64,000 bases of DNA, from the NCBI RefSeq assembly GCF_009754915.1, contig NZ_WPIK01000001.1:332823-396822 (forward strand), given 5' to 3'. Both the position numbers and the translations under genes were made by a program. The notes beneath the pieces were generated by a model. It was not told where the DNA came from. It saw only the letters and a list, made by a program, of their open reading frames with translations, and ran no database searches. Source of the DNA: Mucilaginibacter arboris. GTDB taxonomy: Bacteria; Bacteroidota; Bacteroidia; Sphingobacteriales; Sphingobacteriaceae. Below are positions 35,335-44,338 of the stretch, piece after piece (position 1 is the stretch's first letter; each line of letters opens with the position of its first letter).

Positions 35335-38300
35335 TTAAACTCTCGCTTTAGATGCTTTTTCGTGAAGCGAATAGTTTTTATGAAAACAAACACGGTGTTT
35401 TTTAATGTACTCTGAGGGGTTTACACCAAACAGTTTATTAAACTGTTCCCGAAAATATTTCAGGTCATTAAAACCAACCTGGAAAGCAACTTCATTTACA
35501 TTTAAATCCGTATCGATTAAAAGTCCTGCCGCTTTTCTTAACCTGATAAAACGGATGAAAGCATTAACAGACTGACCGGAAATAGATTTTACTTTTTTAT
35601 ATAAATTAGAATGGCTCATACCGATTTCGGAAGCCAGGGTTTTAATACTAAAATCAGGATTGGTTAAATGTTTTTCTACAATAGCAATGCATCGGTTTAG
35701 AAAGCTCTTGTATTCTTCCGAAATTTTAAGGTTGTTGAATCTTAAAGTTACCTCATTATAAAAATACTTCTGCAAATTGTCCCGGCTTTTTAAAAGGTTG
35801 GTTACCCGTGCAACCAGCAGTTCTTTTTCAAATGGTTTACTGATGTAATCATCAGCGCCTTCTTCCAACCCTTTTAATTTTATTTCTGAGGAAGAACTTG
35901 CCGTAAGCAAAATAACCGGAATATGGCTTAAATGATCGTCTGCTTTAATGCGGTTACACAATGCTATTCCGCTTTCGCCATTCATTAAAACATCGCTGAT
36001 AATTAGGTTAGGCACTTTTTCTTTGATCAGCTTAAACCCGTCTTCCGCATTTTCTGCGGTATAAACCTTGTAATGCTGTTCAAACAACCGTGTAATATAC
36101 TCTCTGATCTGCTGGTCATCATCTACAATTAATATAGATTGCTGGTCTGAAATTAAGACTTCCAGGTTTTGCGCTTTTTTATCCGTAAGTGCTTCTTCTG
36201 CAAAAACATCAACATTTATCAATTCTTCTAAAATAGAATAATGTTTGGTGTCGTTCTCAAATATTAATTCGGGGGCAAAATGCAATGTTCCTTTTGGTAA
36301 ACTGATCAGAAATTCTGTTCCTTTACCTATTTCTGTTTGATAAGAAATTTTGCCTTTATGACTTTCAACAAAGCTTTTAACCAGAAATAAGCCTATTCCA
36401 AAACCGTTTTTTAAAGGAGATTTATGAGGTGCCTGATAGAATTTATCAAATAACTTTTGTTCTGCGGAAGCTGTAATTCCGCAGCCGCTGTCTTTTACGG
36501 CTAAAAAAACATTCTTTTCATCCTCCTTAATCTGTACCGTTATCGTTCCGCCATCAGGTGTAAATTTTAGCGCATTAGAGATCAGGTTAAATAATATTAT
36601 TTCTAATTTTTCCCGGTCAGCATAAACCTTAATCCATTCATTCTCACATTTCAGCTCATATAAAATGTGATGCTTTTTTGCCTGATGGGCAAAGCATAAA
36701 TAAATTTCTTTGCAAAGCTCAAAAAAGTTCAATTCAATAACTTTAAGTTTATCTGTTTCGGATTCTGCTTTTCGAAATAGTAAAAGCTGGTCAACCAAAC
36801 TCAATAAACGCTTTGCATTACGATAAACAATGTTCAAATCGGCTGTATCCGCATCTTTGCCCTTAGTATTTAAAAGATCTTTTACCGGATTGATAATTAA
36901 GGTAAGCGGGGTGCGAAATTCATGCGAGATATTGGTAAAAAAAGAAAGCCGTTTTTCATTCAGTTCCCGCTCCTTTTCTGCTTTGATGTGCGTTATCTCA
37001 ACTTCCTGTTCCAGCCTAAACTGCTTTTTCTGATAGCGCAAATAGTAATAAACCGCTCCTGCCGCTGCACAAAAGTATAATACGTATGCCCACCAAGTCC
37101 TGTACCAGGGCGGCAGGACTTGGATATGGATAACCCTTTCTTTCGGGCTCCAGCCGGCACTGGTATTGGTTGCCCGGACCCTTAAAATATAATTCCCTTC
37201 GGTTAATCTGGAATAATTAGCAGTCCTGAGTTTCCCAACTTCGTTCCAGGTTTTGTCCCATCCCTGCAAAAAATAAGCATAATTAATTTTATCAGGATAA
37301 GAATATTCGGGCGCAGCAAAGTCTACAGACAATACAGCCTTATCGTAAGGGATTGTGATGCTGTTTAAACCCAGCACACTTTTTTTGCCGGTAAAAGAAG
37401 CATCCTGCTCTAACGGAACATTATTAATTTTAAATCCTGTTAAAAATACTTCCGGTGCACGTATATCCGGTTTGATGCTATCAGGGTAAAAAATATTGAA
37501 GCCTTTTATCCCGCCAAACAAAAACTCGCCAGATTGAAGTTTTATAGCTGCATTGTAATTAAACTGATTGCTTTGTAAACCATCGGAATCAAAAAAATTA
37601 GAAATCTTTTTGGTTATAACGTTGTACTTAGAAATCCCGTTATAAGTGCTCAGCCATAAATTATGGCTTTTATCTTCCAAAATATTTAAAATAGAATTGC
37701 TGGCCAGGCCATTTGCTTCTGTTACATGCTCAATTTGATTGTTTTGAGGGTTAAAACGCAGTAAACCGCCGCCTTCTGTACCCAGCCATAAATAATGTTC
37801 TTCATCTTCGTAAATGGAACGGACAGGATAAGCTATTTTAATAACCTGGTGCTTTTTGCTTATTGTATCAACCTTAACTAAAGAATTAAATGTGCCTGCC
37901 CATAATTGGCCGGAATGATCTTTAGCTAATGAAAAAATGGTTTTAATATTGGCATCAAAAAGTTCAAACTGGTTTTTTTGCTGGTTTAACTGGTAAAGCC
38001 CGCCTTCAAAACCAGCTGCTGCCCATAAGTTTTTATGCTGATCTTCCAGCAAATACCAAAGGTCTTCGTCTTCGTGCTTACTTACGCTGTTATAACAAGT
38101 GTAGTGTTCAAAAGAATGGTTCCCGCTTTTGTATTTGTTGATACCACCGCCATACGTACTCACCCAGATATTGTTCCTGTAATCCTGCAGGATGTAAGTT
38201 ACATAATTATTGCTTAAGGATTGAGGATCAGCAAGATTATGCGTCATACTGATAAAAGAGCGTTGCCTGCGGTCCCAGTAATTTAACCCGGCGCCATCTG

Positions 38301-39453
38301 TTCCGATCCAAATATTGTGGCCGGCATCTTCACAAAAAGACAGGATGAAATTATTGTTGATGCTGTTTTTATTGAGCAAATTATGCTCGATCAGCTTAAA
38401 CTTATTCTTTTTAGGGTCGATGATGTTAATGCCGCCACGCAGCGTTCCTATCCATTTCCGCAGGTCCTGGTCCTGGTAAATTGTATAAATAGCGCCACTA
38501 TTCAATGCATTTTTATCATTACCGGGAAGCATATAACATATTTTGCCTGTTGTTGTATTTAAAATCGTAATGCCGCCGCCATCTGTACCAATCCAAATGC
38601 TGTTTTTATCGATACAAAAACTGGTAACTACACTTCCGGATAATTTACTGGCCTGCTCCGTGTAATGCTGGTACGTATTTGTTGAAATGCTATACCTGTA
38701 AATACCATTATTTGTGCCTATCCAAAGTGTTCCCTGGTTATCGGCTTCCATGCAATTTGCTTTGTTTATAGCTGCATTTATCAGGTTTAAACCTCCTGTT
38801 TTGCTGTTGTACCGATACAAACCTTTATCCTTTATAAACAGCCAGATTTTATCGCCAATAATGGTTATAGCCTGAACATTGTATTGCAGGTTGAGATGGA
38901 ATGTGTTTCGCAAAGGTACCTGGAAGGCTTTATTTGAACCTTTTTTGCAGATAAGCAAGCCTGTTTCCCTGGTTGCAATAAACAGATCTCCTTTTGCATC
39001 AGGTTTAACACTGTTGATGTAGGAAGTAACTTTTAAATTGACGGCAGCGCGATAAGGACGATAATATAAAGAAGAGAAATTAGCGGTAAGGTTGCTGTAA
39101 ATACTAATGCCCCGCTGGGTGCCAACCCAGATATTGTTGTTACCGTCTTCGGCAATGGCAGAAACATAATTGTTGGCTAAAGAGGTTGTATCGTCCAGCT
39201 TATTTTTAAAAACTTTAAAATCATAGCCATCATAGCGGTTTAATCCCTGAAAGGTCCCAAACCACATAAAACCGTAATGATCTTTAAAGATGCAGGTTAC
39301 GTTGTTGTTTGACAGGCCTTTTTCTATGCCCAGGAATTGTACCGGTACTTCGTTTGCCCTTGCTTTTTTTAACAGAAAAAATTGCAGCAGCAATAAAGTG
39401 AAAATACTTACACAAATATTCTTTTTAAAAAAGCAGTCCCTTGCACTGGCCAT
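35335..39453 (-). CDS. Hybrid two-component system sensor-regulator
   Basis: A protein of about 1372 residues that senses oligosaccharide in the periplasm and activates the locus. Order: signal/membrane segment, two-component propeller repeats (GLSNNNVTCIFKDHYGFMWF and many like it), Y_Y_Y domain, membrane segment (WAYVLYFCAAAGAVYYYLRY), histidine kinase with the phospho-accepting His in ISHEFRTPLTLI and the N box LISNALKFTPDGG, receiver domain (IVDDDQQIREY, Asp in LIISDVLMNG), and AraC-type helix-turn-helix ending in FGVNPSEYIKK. I use the ATG at 39453; the longer frame opens with TTG at 39480. An exact motif copy at 37392 encodes DASFTGK. Confidence 0.96.
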   Translation of the reverse strand: MASARDCFFKKNICVSIFTLLLLQFFLLKKARANEVPVQFLGIEKGLSNNNVTCIFKDHYGFMWFGTFQGLNRYDGYDFKVFKNKLDDTTSLANNYVSAIAEDGNNNIWVGTQRGISIYSNLTANFSSLYYRPYRAAVNLKVTSYINSVKPDAKGDLFIATRETGLLICKKGSNKAFQVPLRNTFHLNLQYNVQAITIIGDKIWLFIKDKGLYRYNSKTGGLNLINAAINKANCMEADNQGTLWIGTNNGIYRYSISTNTYQHYTEQASKLSGSVVTSFCIDKNSIWIGTDGGGITILNTTTGKICYMLPGNDKNALNSGAIYTIYQDQDLRKWIGTLRGGINIIDPKKNKFKLIEHNLLNKNSINNNFILSFCEDAGHNIWIGTDGAGLNYWDRRQRSFISMTHNLADPQSLSNNYVTYILQDYRNNIWVSTYGGGINKYKSGNHSFEHYTCYNSVSKHEDEDLWYLLEDQHKNLWAAAGFEGGLYQLNQQKNQFELFDANIKTIFSLAKDHSGQLWAGTFNSLVKVDTISKKHQVIKIAYPVRSIYEDEEHYLWLGTEGGGLLRFNPQNNQIEHVTEANGLASNSILNILEDKSHNLWLSTYNGISKYNVITKKISNFFDSDGLQSNQFNYNAAIKLQSGEFLFGGIKGFNIFYPDSIKPDIRAPEVFLTGFKINNVPLEQDASFTGKKSVLGLNSITIPYDKAVLSVDFAAPEYSYPDKINYAYFLQGWDKTWNEVGKLRTANYSRLTEGNYILRVRATNTSAGWSPKERVIHIQVLPPWYRTWWAYVLYFCAAAGAVYYYLRYQKKQFRLEQEVEITHIKAEKERELNEKRLSFFTNISHEFRTPLTLIINPVKDLLNTKGKDADTADLNIVYRNAKRLLSLVDQLLLFRKAESETDKLKVIELNFFELCKEIYLCFAHQAKKHHILYELKCENEWIKVYADREKLEIILFNLISNALKFTPDGGTITVQIKEDEKNVFLAVKDSGCGITASAEQKLFDKFYQAPHKSPLKNGFGIGLFLVKSFVESHKGKISYQTEIGKGTEFLISLPKGTLHFAPELIFENDTKHYSILEELINVDVFAEEALTDKKAQNLEVLISDQQSILIVDDDQQIREYITRLFEQHYKVYTAENAEDGFKLIKEKVPNLIISDVLMNGESGIALCNRIKADDHLSHIPVILLTASSSSEIKLKGLEEGADDYISKPFEKELLVARVTNLLKSRDNLQKYFYNEVTLRFNNLKISEEYKSFLNRCIAIVEKHLTNPDFSIKTLASEIGMSHSNLYKKVKSISGQSVNAFIRFIRLRKAAGLLIDTDLNVNEVAFQVGFNDLKYFREQFNKLFGVNPSEYIKKHRVCFHKNYSLHEKASKARV
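37392..37403 (+). repeat. 12-base motif, exact, inside the hybrid sensor gene
   Basis: Encodes DASFTGK on the minus strand in the Y_Y_Y region, with a TTTTTTGCCGG extension. Confidence 0.9.
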
Positions 39454-39591
39454 ACAAAGTTTAAGTTTAGGAAATAACAATTGGTTATGCCTGCTAAAGT
39501 AGCATAAATTACTTTATTAAAGCATCCTGTACTGTTGCTCTTTAACCTAACGCCTTTTCAATTTACAAGCGTTGCAATTGTATTAAAACTT

Positions 39592-40140
39592 CTATTGTAC
39601 CACCTGATAAATGTCGTTCAGATTTCGGCCTAAGCCTTTATAATCCAACCCATAACCAACTACAAATTTGTTTTCAATTTTAAAAGCAATATATTTCAGC
39701 TCATCTATCTGATGCTCCATGGCATCCGGTTTATGCAATAAAGTAACAATGCTAACCGAAGCCGGATTTCGTGCAACCAATTTATCGGTAATAAAACGCA
39801 TCGTATGGCCGGTATCTACAATATCTTCCACAATAACAATATGGCGGTTGGTAATGTCCATCTTCAGGTCGTAATCTTCTGTTATTACCTTTTTGCTTTC
39901 CATTCCGCCGTGGTAAGAAGATACTTTCATAAAAGCTACTTCGCAAGGAACATCAATTTGCTTTATCAAATCGGCCATAAACAAAAAGCAGCCATTTAAA
40001 ATACCTAAAAATATTGGTTTTTTCCCTTCAAATTCCTGATTAAGTTCCTCACCCAATTCCACAATCCGGTTTTGGATGGTTTCAGAACCAATCATTCTTT
40101 TAAATATTTTATCTGCTACTGCAACTTCGTCCGGCTTCAT
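39592..40140 (-). CDS. hpt: Hypoxanthine phosphoribosyltransferase
   Basis: Hpt salvages hypoxanthine and guanine to IMP and GMP using PRPP. The 182-residue protein shows the PRPP-binding motif IVIVEDIVDTGHTMRF, the flexible-loop segment SYHGGMESK, and the purine-recognition region ENKFVVGYGLDYKG. Length is normal. It diverges from the M16 peptidase gene; a TAGTTTTG element at 40164-40171 is its likely -7 box. Confidence 0.95.
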   Translation of the reverse strand: MKPDEVAVADKIFKRMIGSETIQNRIVELGEELNQEFEGKKPIFLGILNGCFLFMADLIKQIDVPCEVAFMKVSSYHGGMESKKVITEDYDLKMDITNRHIVIVEDIVDTGHTMRFITDKLVARNPASVSIVTLLHKPDAMEHQIDELKYIAFKIENKFVVGYGLDYKGLGRNLNDIYQVVQ

Positions 40141-40163
40141 ATTTTATACTGAATTTTTTCCGG

Positions 40164-40171
40164 CAAAACTA
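40164..40171 (-). promoter_or_regulatory. TAGTTTTG -7 element of hpt
   Basis: The minus strand matches TAnnTTTG, 23 bases before the hpt start codon. Confidence 0.5.
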
Positions 40172-40217
40172 ACTAATCTGCATTGGTTTCTTAAAATTCA
40201 TTCGCACAGTTTATGTT

Positions 40218-40225
40218 TATCTTTG
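40218..40225 (+). promoter_or_regulatory. TATCTTTG -7 element of the M16 peptidase gene
   Basis: Exact TAnnTTTG match, nine bases before the ATG at 40235. Confidence 0.55.
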
Positions 40226-40234
40226 TCGTGATTT

Positions 40235-41467
40235 ATGATGATATACCAAACGCACCAGTTGCCAAACGGCATCCGGATTTTATACTATCCTTCAAATTCT
40301 ACTATTGCACATTGCTGTTTAATGATTAATGCCGGTTCGCGCGATGAAGCGCCAGGAAAAGACGGATTAGCCCATTTTATAGAACATTTATTGTTTAAAG
40401 CAACGGAAAGAAGAAATACGAACCAGATTTTAAACCGTTTGGAAGTTGTTGGCGCCGATTTAAACGCTTATACCACCAAAGAATATACCTGCATCCATGC
40501 TTCTTTTTTGAAGGAATATTTGGAGCGGGCGATGGATCTGATGGAAGATATTTTCTTTCATTCTACTTTCCCGGAAGAAGATATGGAGAAAGAAAAAGGT
40601 GTGATCCTGGATGAAATTGCTTCTTATCAAGATCAGCCGGAAGAAGCCATCCAGGATGATTTTGAAGATATGTTGTTTAAAACCCATGCTTTAGGCCGCA
40701 ATATTTTGGGCACTCCGGCTTCTGTAAGCGCTTTAACACGGGCTGACATTGCTTCTTTTATCACACAAAATTATAATACACATGAAGCTGTTTTTGCGGT
40801 AACCGGAAATTATGACTTTAACAAGGTTATCAAACTGGCAGAACGTTATTTCGGACAAGTGCCGGAAAACAACCAATCTAAAAACCGGATTAAACCACAA
40901 AATGCAGCGGGAGAACTGATCCGTTTACCAAAACAGATCTCGCAAACGCATTGCGTTTTAGGAAGCAACGCTTATGCTTCTTTTAGCACTAAAAAAACAG
41001 CGCTGCTTTTACTAAATAACCTATTAGGCGGAAATGGGATGAGCTCGCGTTTAAACCTGGAGATCCGGGAAAAGCATGGCATTGCTTATACCGTAGAATC
41101 CAATTATTCGCCTTTAACAGACAGCGGTATATTTTCTGTTTATTTTGGAACTGATGCAGAAAAAGCAGAAAAAGCGATGAAATTGGTCTATAAAGAATTA
41201 CAAAAACTCCGGGACAAAAAATTAGGAACGGTTCAGGTACATCAGGCAAAACAAAAATTTATCGGACAGATTGCTTTGGCAGAAGAAAACCGTTTGGGCC
41301 TGATTTTATCGATGGCAAAAAGTTTAATGGATTTTGGCCGGGTAGATACGTTGGAAGAAGTTTTTGCAAAAATAAATGCGGTTACAGCCGAAGAATTATT
41401 AACTATCAGCAATGAAATTTTTAATCCGAATGGTATGCTTACTTTAATATTTGAGCCGGAAAATTAA
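40235..41467 (+). CDS. M16-family zinc peptidase
   Basis: A 410-residue peptidase of the mitochondrial-processing-peptidase/PqqL type. The inverted zinc motif HFIEH is at residues 47-51, with the further glutamate in KEKGVILDEIAS. The second homologous domain carries the usual GGGMSSRLNLEIREKHG-like substrate-binding stretch (here GGNGMSSRL). No signal peptide is seen, so it is probably cytoplasmic. Three motif or near-motif copies (40497, 40749, 40974) fall in frame and encode ASF. It leads directly into def. Confidence 0.93.
   Translation: MMIYQTHQLPNGIRILYYPSNSTIAHCCLMINAGSRDEAPGKDGLAHFIEHLLFKATERRNTNQILNRLEVVGADLNAYTTKEYTCIHASFLKEYLERAMDLMEDIFFHSTFPEEDMEKEKGVILDEIASYQDQPEEAIQDDFEDMLFKTHALGRNILGTPASVSALTRADIASFITQNYNTHEAVFAVTGNYDFNKVIKLAERYFGQVPENNQSKNRIKPQNAAGELIRLPKQISQTHCVLGSNAYASFSTKKTALLLLNNLLGGNGMSSRLNLEIREKHGIAYTVESNYSPLTDSGIFSVYFGTDAEKAEKAMKLVYKELQKLRDKKLGTVQVHQAKQKFIGQIALAEENRLGLILSMAKSLMDFGRVDTLEEVFAKINAVTAEELLTISNEIFNPNGMLTLIFEPEN
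40974..40985 (-). repeat. 12-base motif, exact, inside the M16 peptidase gene
   Basis: Encodes YASFST. Near matches lie in the same gene at 40497-40508 and 40749-40760. Confidence 0.85.
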
Positions 41468-41473
41468 AACCCT

Positions 41474-41481
41474 TATTTTTG
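41474..41481 (+). promoter_or_regulatory. TATTTTTG -7 element of def
   Basis: Exact TAnnTTTG match between the M16 stop and the def ATG, five bases before the latter, suggesting independent expression from a near-leaderless message. Confidence 0.5.
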
Positions 41482-41486
41482 CTGTA

Positions 41487-42056
41487 ATGAAATTACCTAT
41501 TGTTGCTTATGGCGATCCGATATTAAAACGGGTTGCAAAAGATATTGAACCTGCTTTCCCAAACCTGAAAGAATTAATTGCAGATATGTACGAAACCATG
41601 TATGCTGCACGCGGCGTTGGTTTGGCAGCGCCTCAGGTTGGCCAGTCAATCCGTTTGTTTGTGGTTGATGCAACACCTTTTGATGAGGATGAACCTGAAC
41701 TTAAAAATTTTAAAAAAGTATTTATTAACGCACATATTGTAGAAGAAAGCGGAGAAGAATGGCCGTTTAACGAAGGCTGTTTAAGTATTCCGGATATTCG
41801 GGAAGATATTTACCGCAACAGTAATATCAGGATTTCCTATTACGATGAAAACTGGGTACATCACGAAGACAGCTTTAAAGGATTGGCTGCACGTGTTATC
41901 CAGCATGAATACGACCATACGGACGGTAAACTTTTTACCGATCATTTAAGTCCTTTACGTAAAAGGCTGATACAGAAAAAACTGAATGATATTTCCAAAG
42001 GAATTGTAAAGGCAGAATATAAAATGAAATTTCCGGCAGTTAAAAAAGGCCGTTAA
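41487..42056 (+). CDS. def: Peptide deformylase
   Basis: Def removes the N-formyl group from nascent proteins. From the ATG at 41487 the protein has 189 residues, with all three motifs: GVGLAAPQVG (43-52), EGCLSIPD (metal ligand Cys98) and QHEYDH (His140, Glu141, His144). The longer open frame from 41451 overlaps the upstream gene and lacks family similarity, so it is rejected. The stop overlaps the convergent gene's stop by four bases. Confidence 0.96.
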   Translation: MKLPIVAYGDPILKRVAKDIEPAFPNLKELIADMYETMYAARGVGLAAPQVGQSIRLFVVDATPFDEDEPELKNFKKVFINAHIVEESGEEWPFNEGCLSIPDIREDIYRNSNIRISYYDENWVHHEDSFKGLAARVIQHEYDHTDGKLFTDHLSPLRKRLIQKKLNDISKGIVKAEYKMKFPAVKKGR

Positions 42057-42694
42057 TTACTGTCATCACTTTGGCGGCTTTTATCGCCACGGATAATCTG
42101 CCTGATCAAACTTCCCCAGGCAATTGGGTTAAGTAGCGGATTGGTAGGCCCCGAACCTGTGTACATCAGGTTATTATGCATAGTTTGCAAATTCATGATC
42201 TGATTCGTCTGGCCATCATAAGGCAAGGTCCGGGACATTGCTATAACCGATCCTTTATTCAGGTTTTTAGCTGCTATAGCCAGGTCATCATCGGCAAATT
42301 TTACAGCCAGAAAATCTCTTTTAAACTCATCGGTACTTGCCCATGGAAAAACGCGTACCTGCGGCAGATTAATAGCTTCTGCCCGCAGTTTAATTTTTAA
42401 GACATAGCTTTTGTTTGTTATATTTTCTGGAATAACGATAGTTTGCGTAAGATAGCCAACAGAAGAAACACGGATACTATCTTTCTCATGTACTACAAAT
42501 GAAAAATAGCCTTCGTAATTAGAGGAAACGACCTGATTTTTATAGGAAATATTGGTTAAATTGGTATAAGGAACAACCCTATTACTATCAGCATTGATAA
42601 TGATACCGGTAAATTGCACCAACTGCCGTTCTGCTTTTTGTGCAAAAGCAGAAAAAGAAATTAGTAAACCTAAAGCTAAAAGCAGCTTTTTCAT
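42053..42694 (-). CDS. Secreted carboxypeptidase-like regulatory-domain protein
   Basis: A 213-residue protein with a signal peptide (about 1-18) and a CarboxypepD_reg-like beta sandwich: FTGIIINADSNRVVPYTNLT, NYEGYFSFVVHEKDSIRVSS and VGYLTQTIVIPE. The C-terminal half (FPWASTDEFKRDFLAVKFAD) is conserved among Bacteroidota envelope proteins of unknown role. It converges on def with overlapping stops. Confidence 0.8.
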   Translation of the reverse strand: MKKLLLALGLLISFSAFAQKAERQLVQFTGIIINADSNRVVPYTNLTNISYKNQVVSSNYEGYFSFVVHEKDSIRVSSVGYLTQTIVIPENITNKSYVLKIKLRAEAINLPQVRVFPWASTDEFKRDFLAVKFADDDLAIAAKNLNKGSVIAMSRTLPYDGQTNQIMNLQTMHNNLMYTGSGPTNPLLNPIAWGSLIRQIIRGDKSRQSDDSN

Positions 42695-42824
42695 GATATC
42701 ATTAATCCCTCGAAAATAAAGCGTGATATTTCAAACCAATACTAAAAAAACAGGCACAAAAGAAGCAATAATTTTTTGGCTGCTGCTGGTTCAAAATCCT
42801 ATTTAACAATAGTTAACATTAATT

Positions 42825-43103
42825 TTACTGTAGGTTTTGCGGCAGTACAGCATGCGGATCATCAATGTCCGTTAAATTTACCGCTTCTACTGCGCTAACT
42901 TGCGGAACAGCCCGCATAATTGCCTGTTCTATTCCGGCTTTCATCGTCATAATACTCATCGGGCAAGAGCCGCAGGAGCCGAGCAACCGTAATTTTACTA
43001 CTCCTTCCGCAGTAATTTCTTCTATCGAAACATTACCGCCATCGGCATCTAAAAATGGCCTGATGGTGTTTAATGCTTCTTCCACCTGTTCTGTTAAATT
43101 CAT
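42825..43103 (-). CDS. nfu: NifU C-terminal-domain iron-sulfur carrier
   Basis: A 92-residue protein consisting only of the Nfu domain: IRPFLDADGGNVSIEEI and the cluster-binding pair Cys44/Cys47 in GSCGSCPMSIMTMKAGIE. It would carry a 4Fe-4S cluster bridged across a dimer and deliver it to target proteins. It follows the Mrp-type ATPase gene by 35 bases, so the pair is an iron-sulfur assembly unit. Confidence 0.93.
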   Translation of the reverse strand: MNLTEQVEEALNTIRPFLDADGGNVSIEEITAEGVVKLRLLGSCGSCPMSIMTMKAGIEQAIMRAVPQVSAVEAVNLTDIDDPHAVLPQNLQ

Positions 43104-43107
43104 TGCA

Positions 43108-43119
43108 ATGCTTCTTTTA
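43108..43119 (-). repeat. 12-base motif, exact
   Basis: Occupies the 35-base gap between mrp and nfu, four bases before the nfu ATG, so it is probably part of the nfu ribosome-binding region (AAAAGAAG). Confidence 0.88.
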
Positions 43120-43138
43120 TCCAGTAAAAATAATCATT

Positions 43139-44221
43139 TTATCTAACTCCAACCGTATCTGTTGATTTTGCATTTCGGATTGCAACCTGCTGTGCCACAC
43201 GTTCTGCCATATCAAAAAAAGCAGCCGCCATTGGGTTTCCTTCTTGCAGAATAACCGGTACACCTGCATCTCCGGAATCGCTAATGCTTTTTACCAGCGG
43301 AATTTCCCCTAAAAACGGAATATTAAGTTCTGCTGAAAGCTTTTGTCCGCCACCTTTTCCAAAAATATAATACTTATTTTGAGGCAGTTCAGCAGGCGTA
43401 AAATAAGCCATGTTTTCTATAATACCCAGCAGGGGCACGTTAATAGCATTCATCATAAACATACCAATGCCTTTTTTTGCATCAGCCAAAGCTACGTTTT
43501 GCGGCGTGGTAACAATAACAGCGCCGGCAACCGGAAAAGTTTGGGTTAAAGTGATATGAATATCGCCGGTCCCTGGCGGAAGGTCAACAACCAGATAATC
43601 CAGTTCGCCCCAGTCTGCATCGTTAAAAAGCTGTTTTACTGCTGTAGAAACCATTGGCCCGCGCCATGGAACAGGCTGGTTAGGATCAGTAAAAAAACCA
43701 ATAGAAAGGAGTTTAATACCAAATTTTTCAATTGGTTCTATCCTGGTTTTTCCATTAACTTCTGATGCTTTTGGCCTTGCGCATTCCAAACCAAACATAA
43801 TCGGAATAGATGGCCCGTAAATATCAGCATCAATTAATCCAACTTTTGCGCCTGTTTTAGCTAATCCAAGCGCCAGGTTAACAGCAACTGTAGATTTGCC
43901 AACGCCACCTTTTCCAGAAGCAACTGCAATAATATTTTTTACGCCCGGAACACCAACGTTTTTAGGTGTAGTTACACGGGAAGTCATGTTGATATGCAAT
44001 TCTACGTCTTTGCTTACAAAATGTAAAATGGCATTACGGCAGGCATTTTCAATCATGCTTTTTAGCGGACAGGCAGGCGTAGTAAGAACTACAGAAAAAC
44101 TCACACGGTTTCCTTCAATTGCTACATCTTCGATCATGTTTAAGGTAACCAGGTCTTTTTTCAAATCCGGATCTTCTACATAACTTAATGCTTTTAATAC
44201 TTGTTCCCGTGTAATACTCAT
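43139..44221 (-). CDS. Mrp/ApbC-type iron-sulfur carrier ATPase
   Basis: A 360-residue P-loop ATPase that helps move iron-sulfur clusters. An N-terminal MIP18/DUF59 domain (ALSYVEDPDLKKDLVTLNMI) precedes the deviant Walker A SGKGGVGKS (102-110). DADIYGPSIP and the VVDLPPGTGDIH motif follow. The CxxC pair that binds the bridging cluster in E. coli Mrp is absent: the corresponding stretch reads MAYFTPAELPQNKYYIFGKG. This appears common in the phylum, so cluster handling must differ or rely on nfu next door. Confidence 0.92.
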   Translation of the reverse strand: MSITREQVLKALSYVEDPDLKKDLVTLNMIEDVAIEGNRVSFSVVLTTPACPLKSMIENACRNAILHFVSKDVELHINMTSRVTTPKNVGVPGVKNIIAVASGKGGVGKSTVAVNLALGLAKTGAKVGLIDADIYGPSIPIMFGLECARPKASEVNGKTRIEPIEKFGIKLLSIGFFTDPNQPVPWRGPMVSTAVKQLFNDADWGELDYLVVDLPPGTGDIHITLTQTFPVAGAVIVTTPQNVALADAKKGIGMFMMNAINVPLLGIIENMAYFTPAELPQNKYYIFGKGGGQKLSAELNIPFLGEIPLVKSISDSGDAGVPVILQEGNPMAAAFFDMAERVAQQVAIRNAKSTDTVGVR

Positions 44222-44338
44222 TTATTTTTTTGGTTTGCGACATGTTTAAAACAGACAATCAATCGTTTTGTTAAAAATATCCTGTCGGAGAACATTTGGC
44301 AGCGGAAAAGATTTTTTAGTTTTAGCCAAAATTTACTG

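Noticed and set aside
17841..39453. Ulvan utilisation locus, suggested by the BNR propeller and GH88
   Set aside because: No sulfatase or typical ulvan enzyme set; galactan-type enzymes fit better.
39454..39480. Longer hybrid sensor reading frame from TTG 39480
   Set aside because: The ATG at 39453 is a better start and is followed by a charged segment and hydrophobic helix as expected.
44201..44338. N-terminal extension of the GT51 protein
   Set aside because: It overlaps the divergent mrp start and its residues look unlike any family N-terminus.
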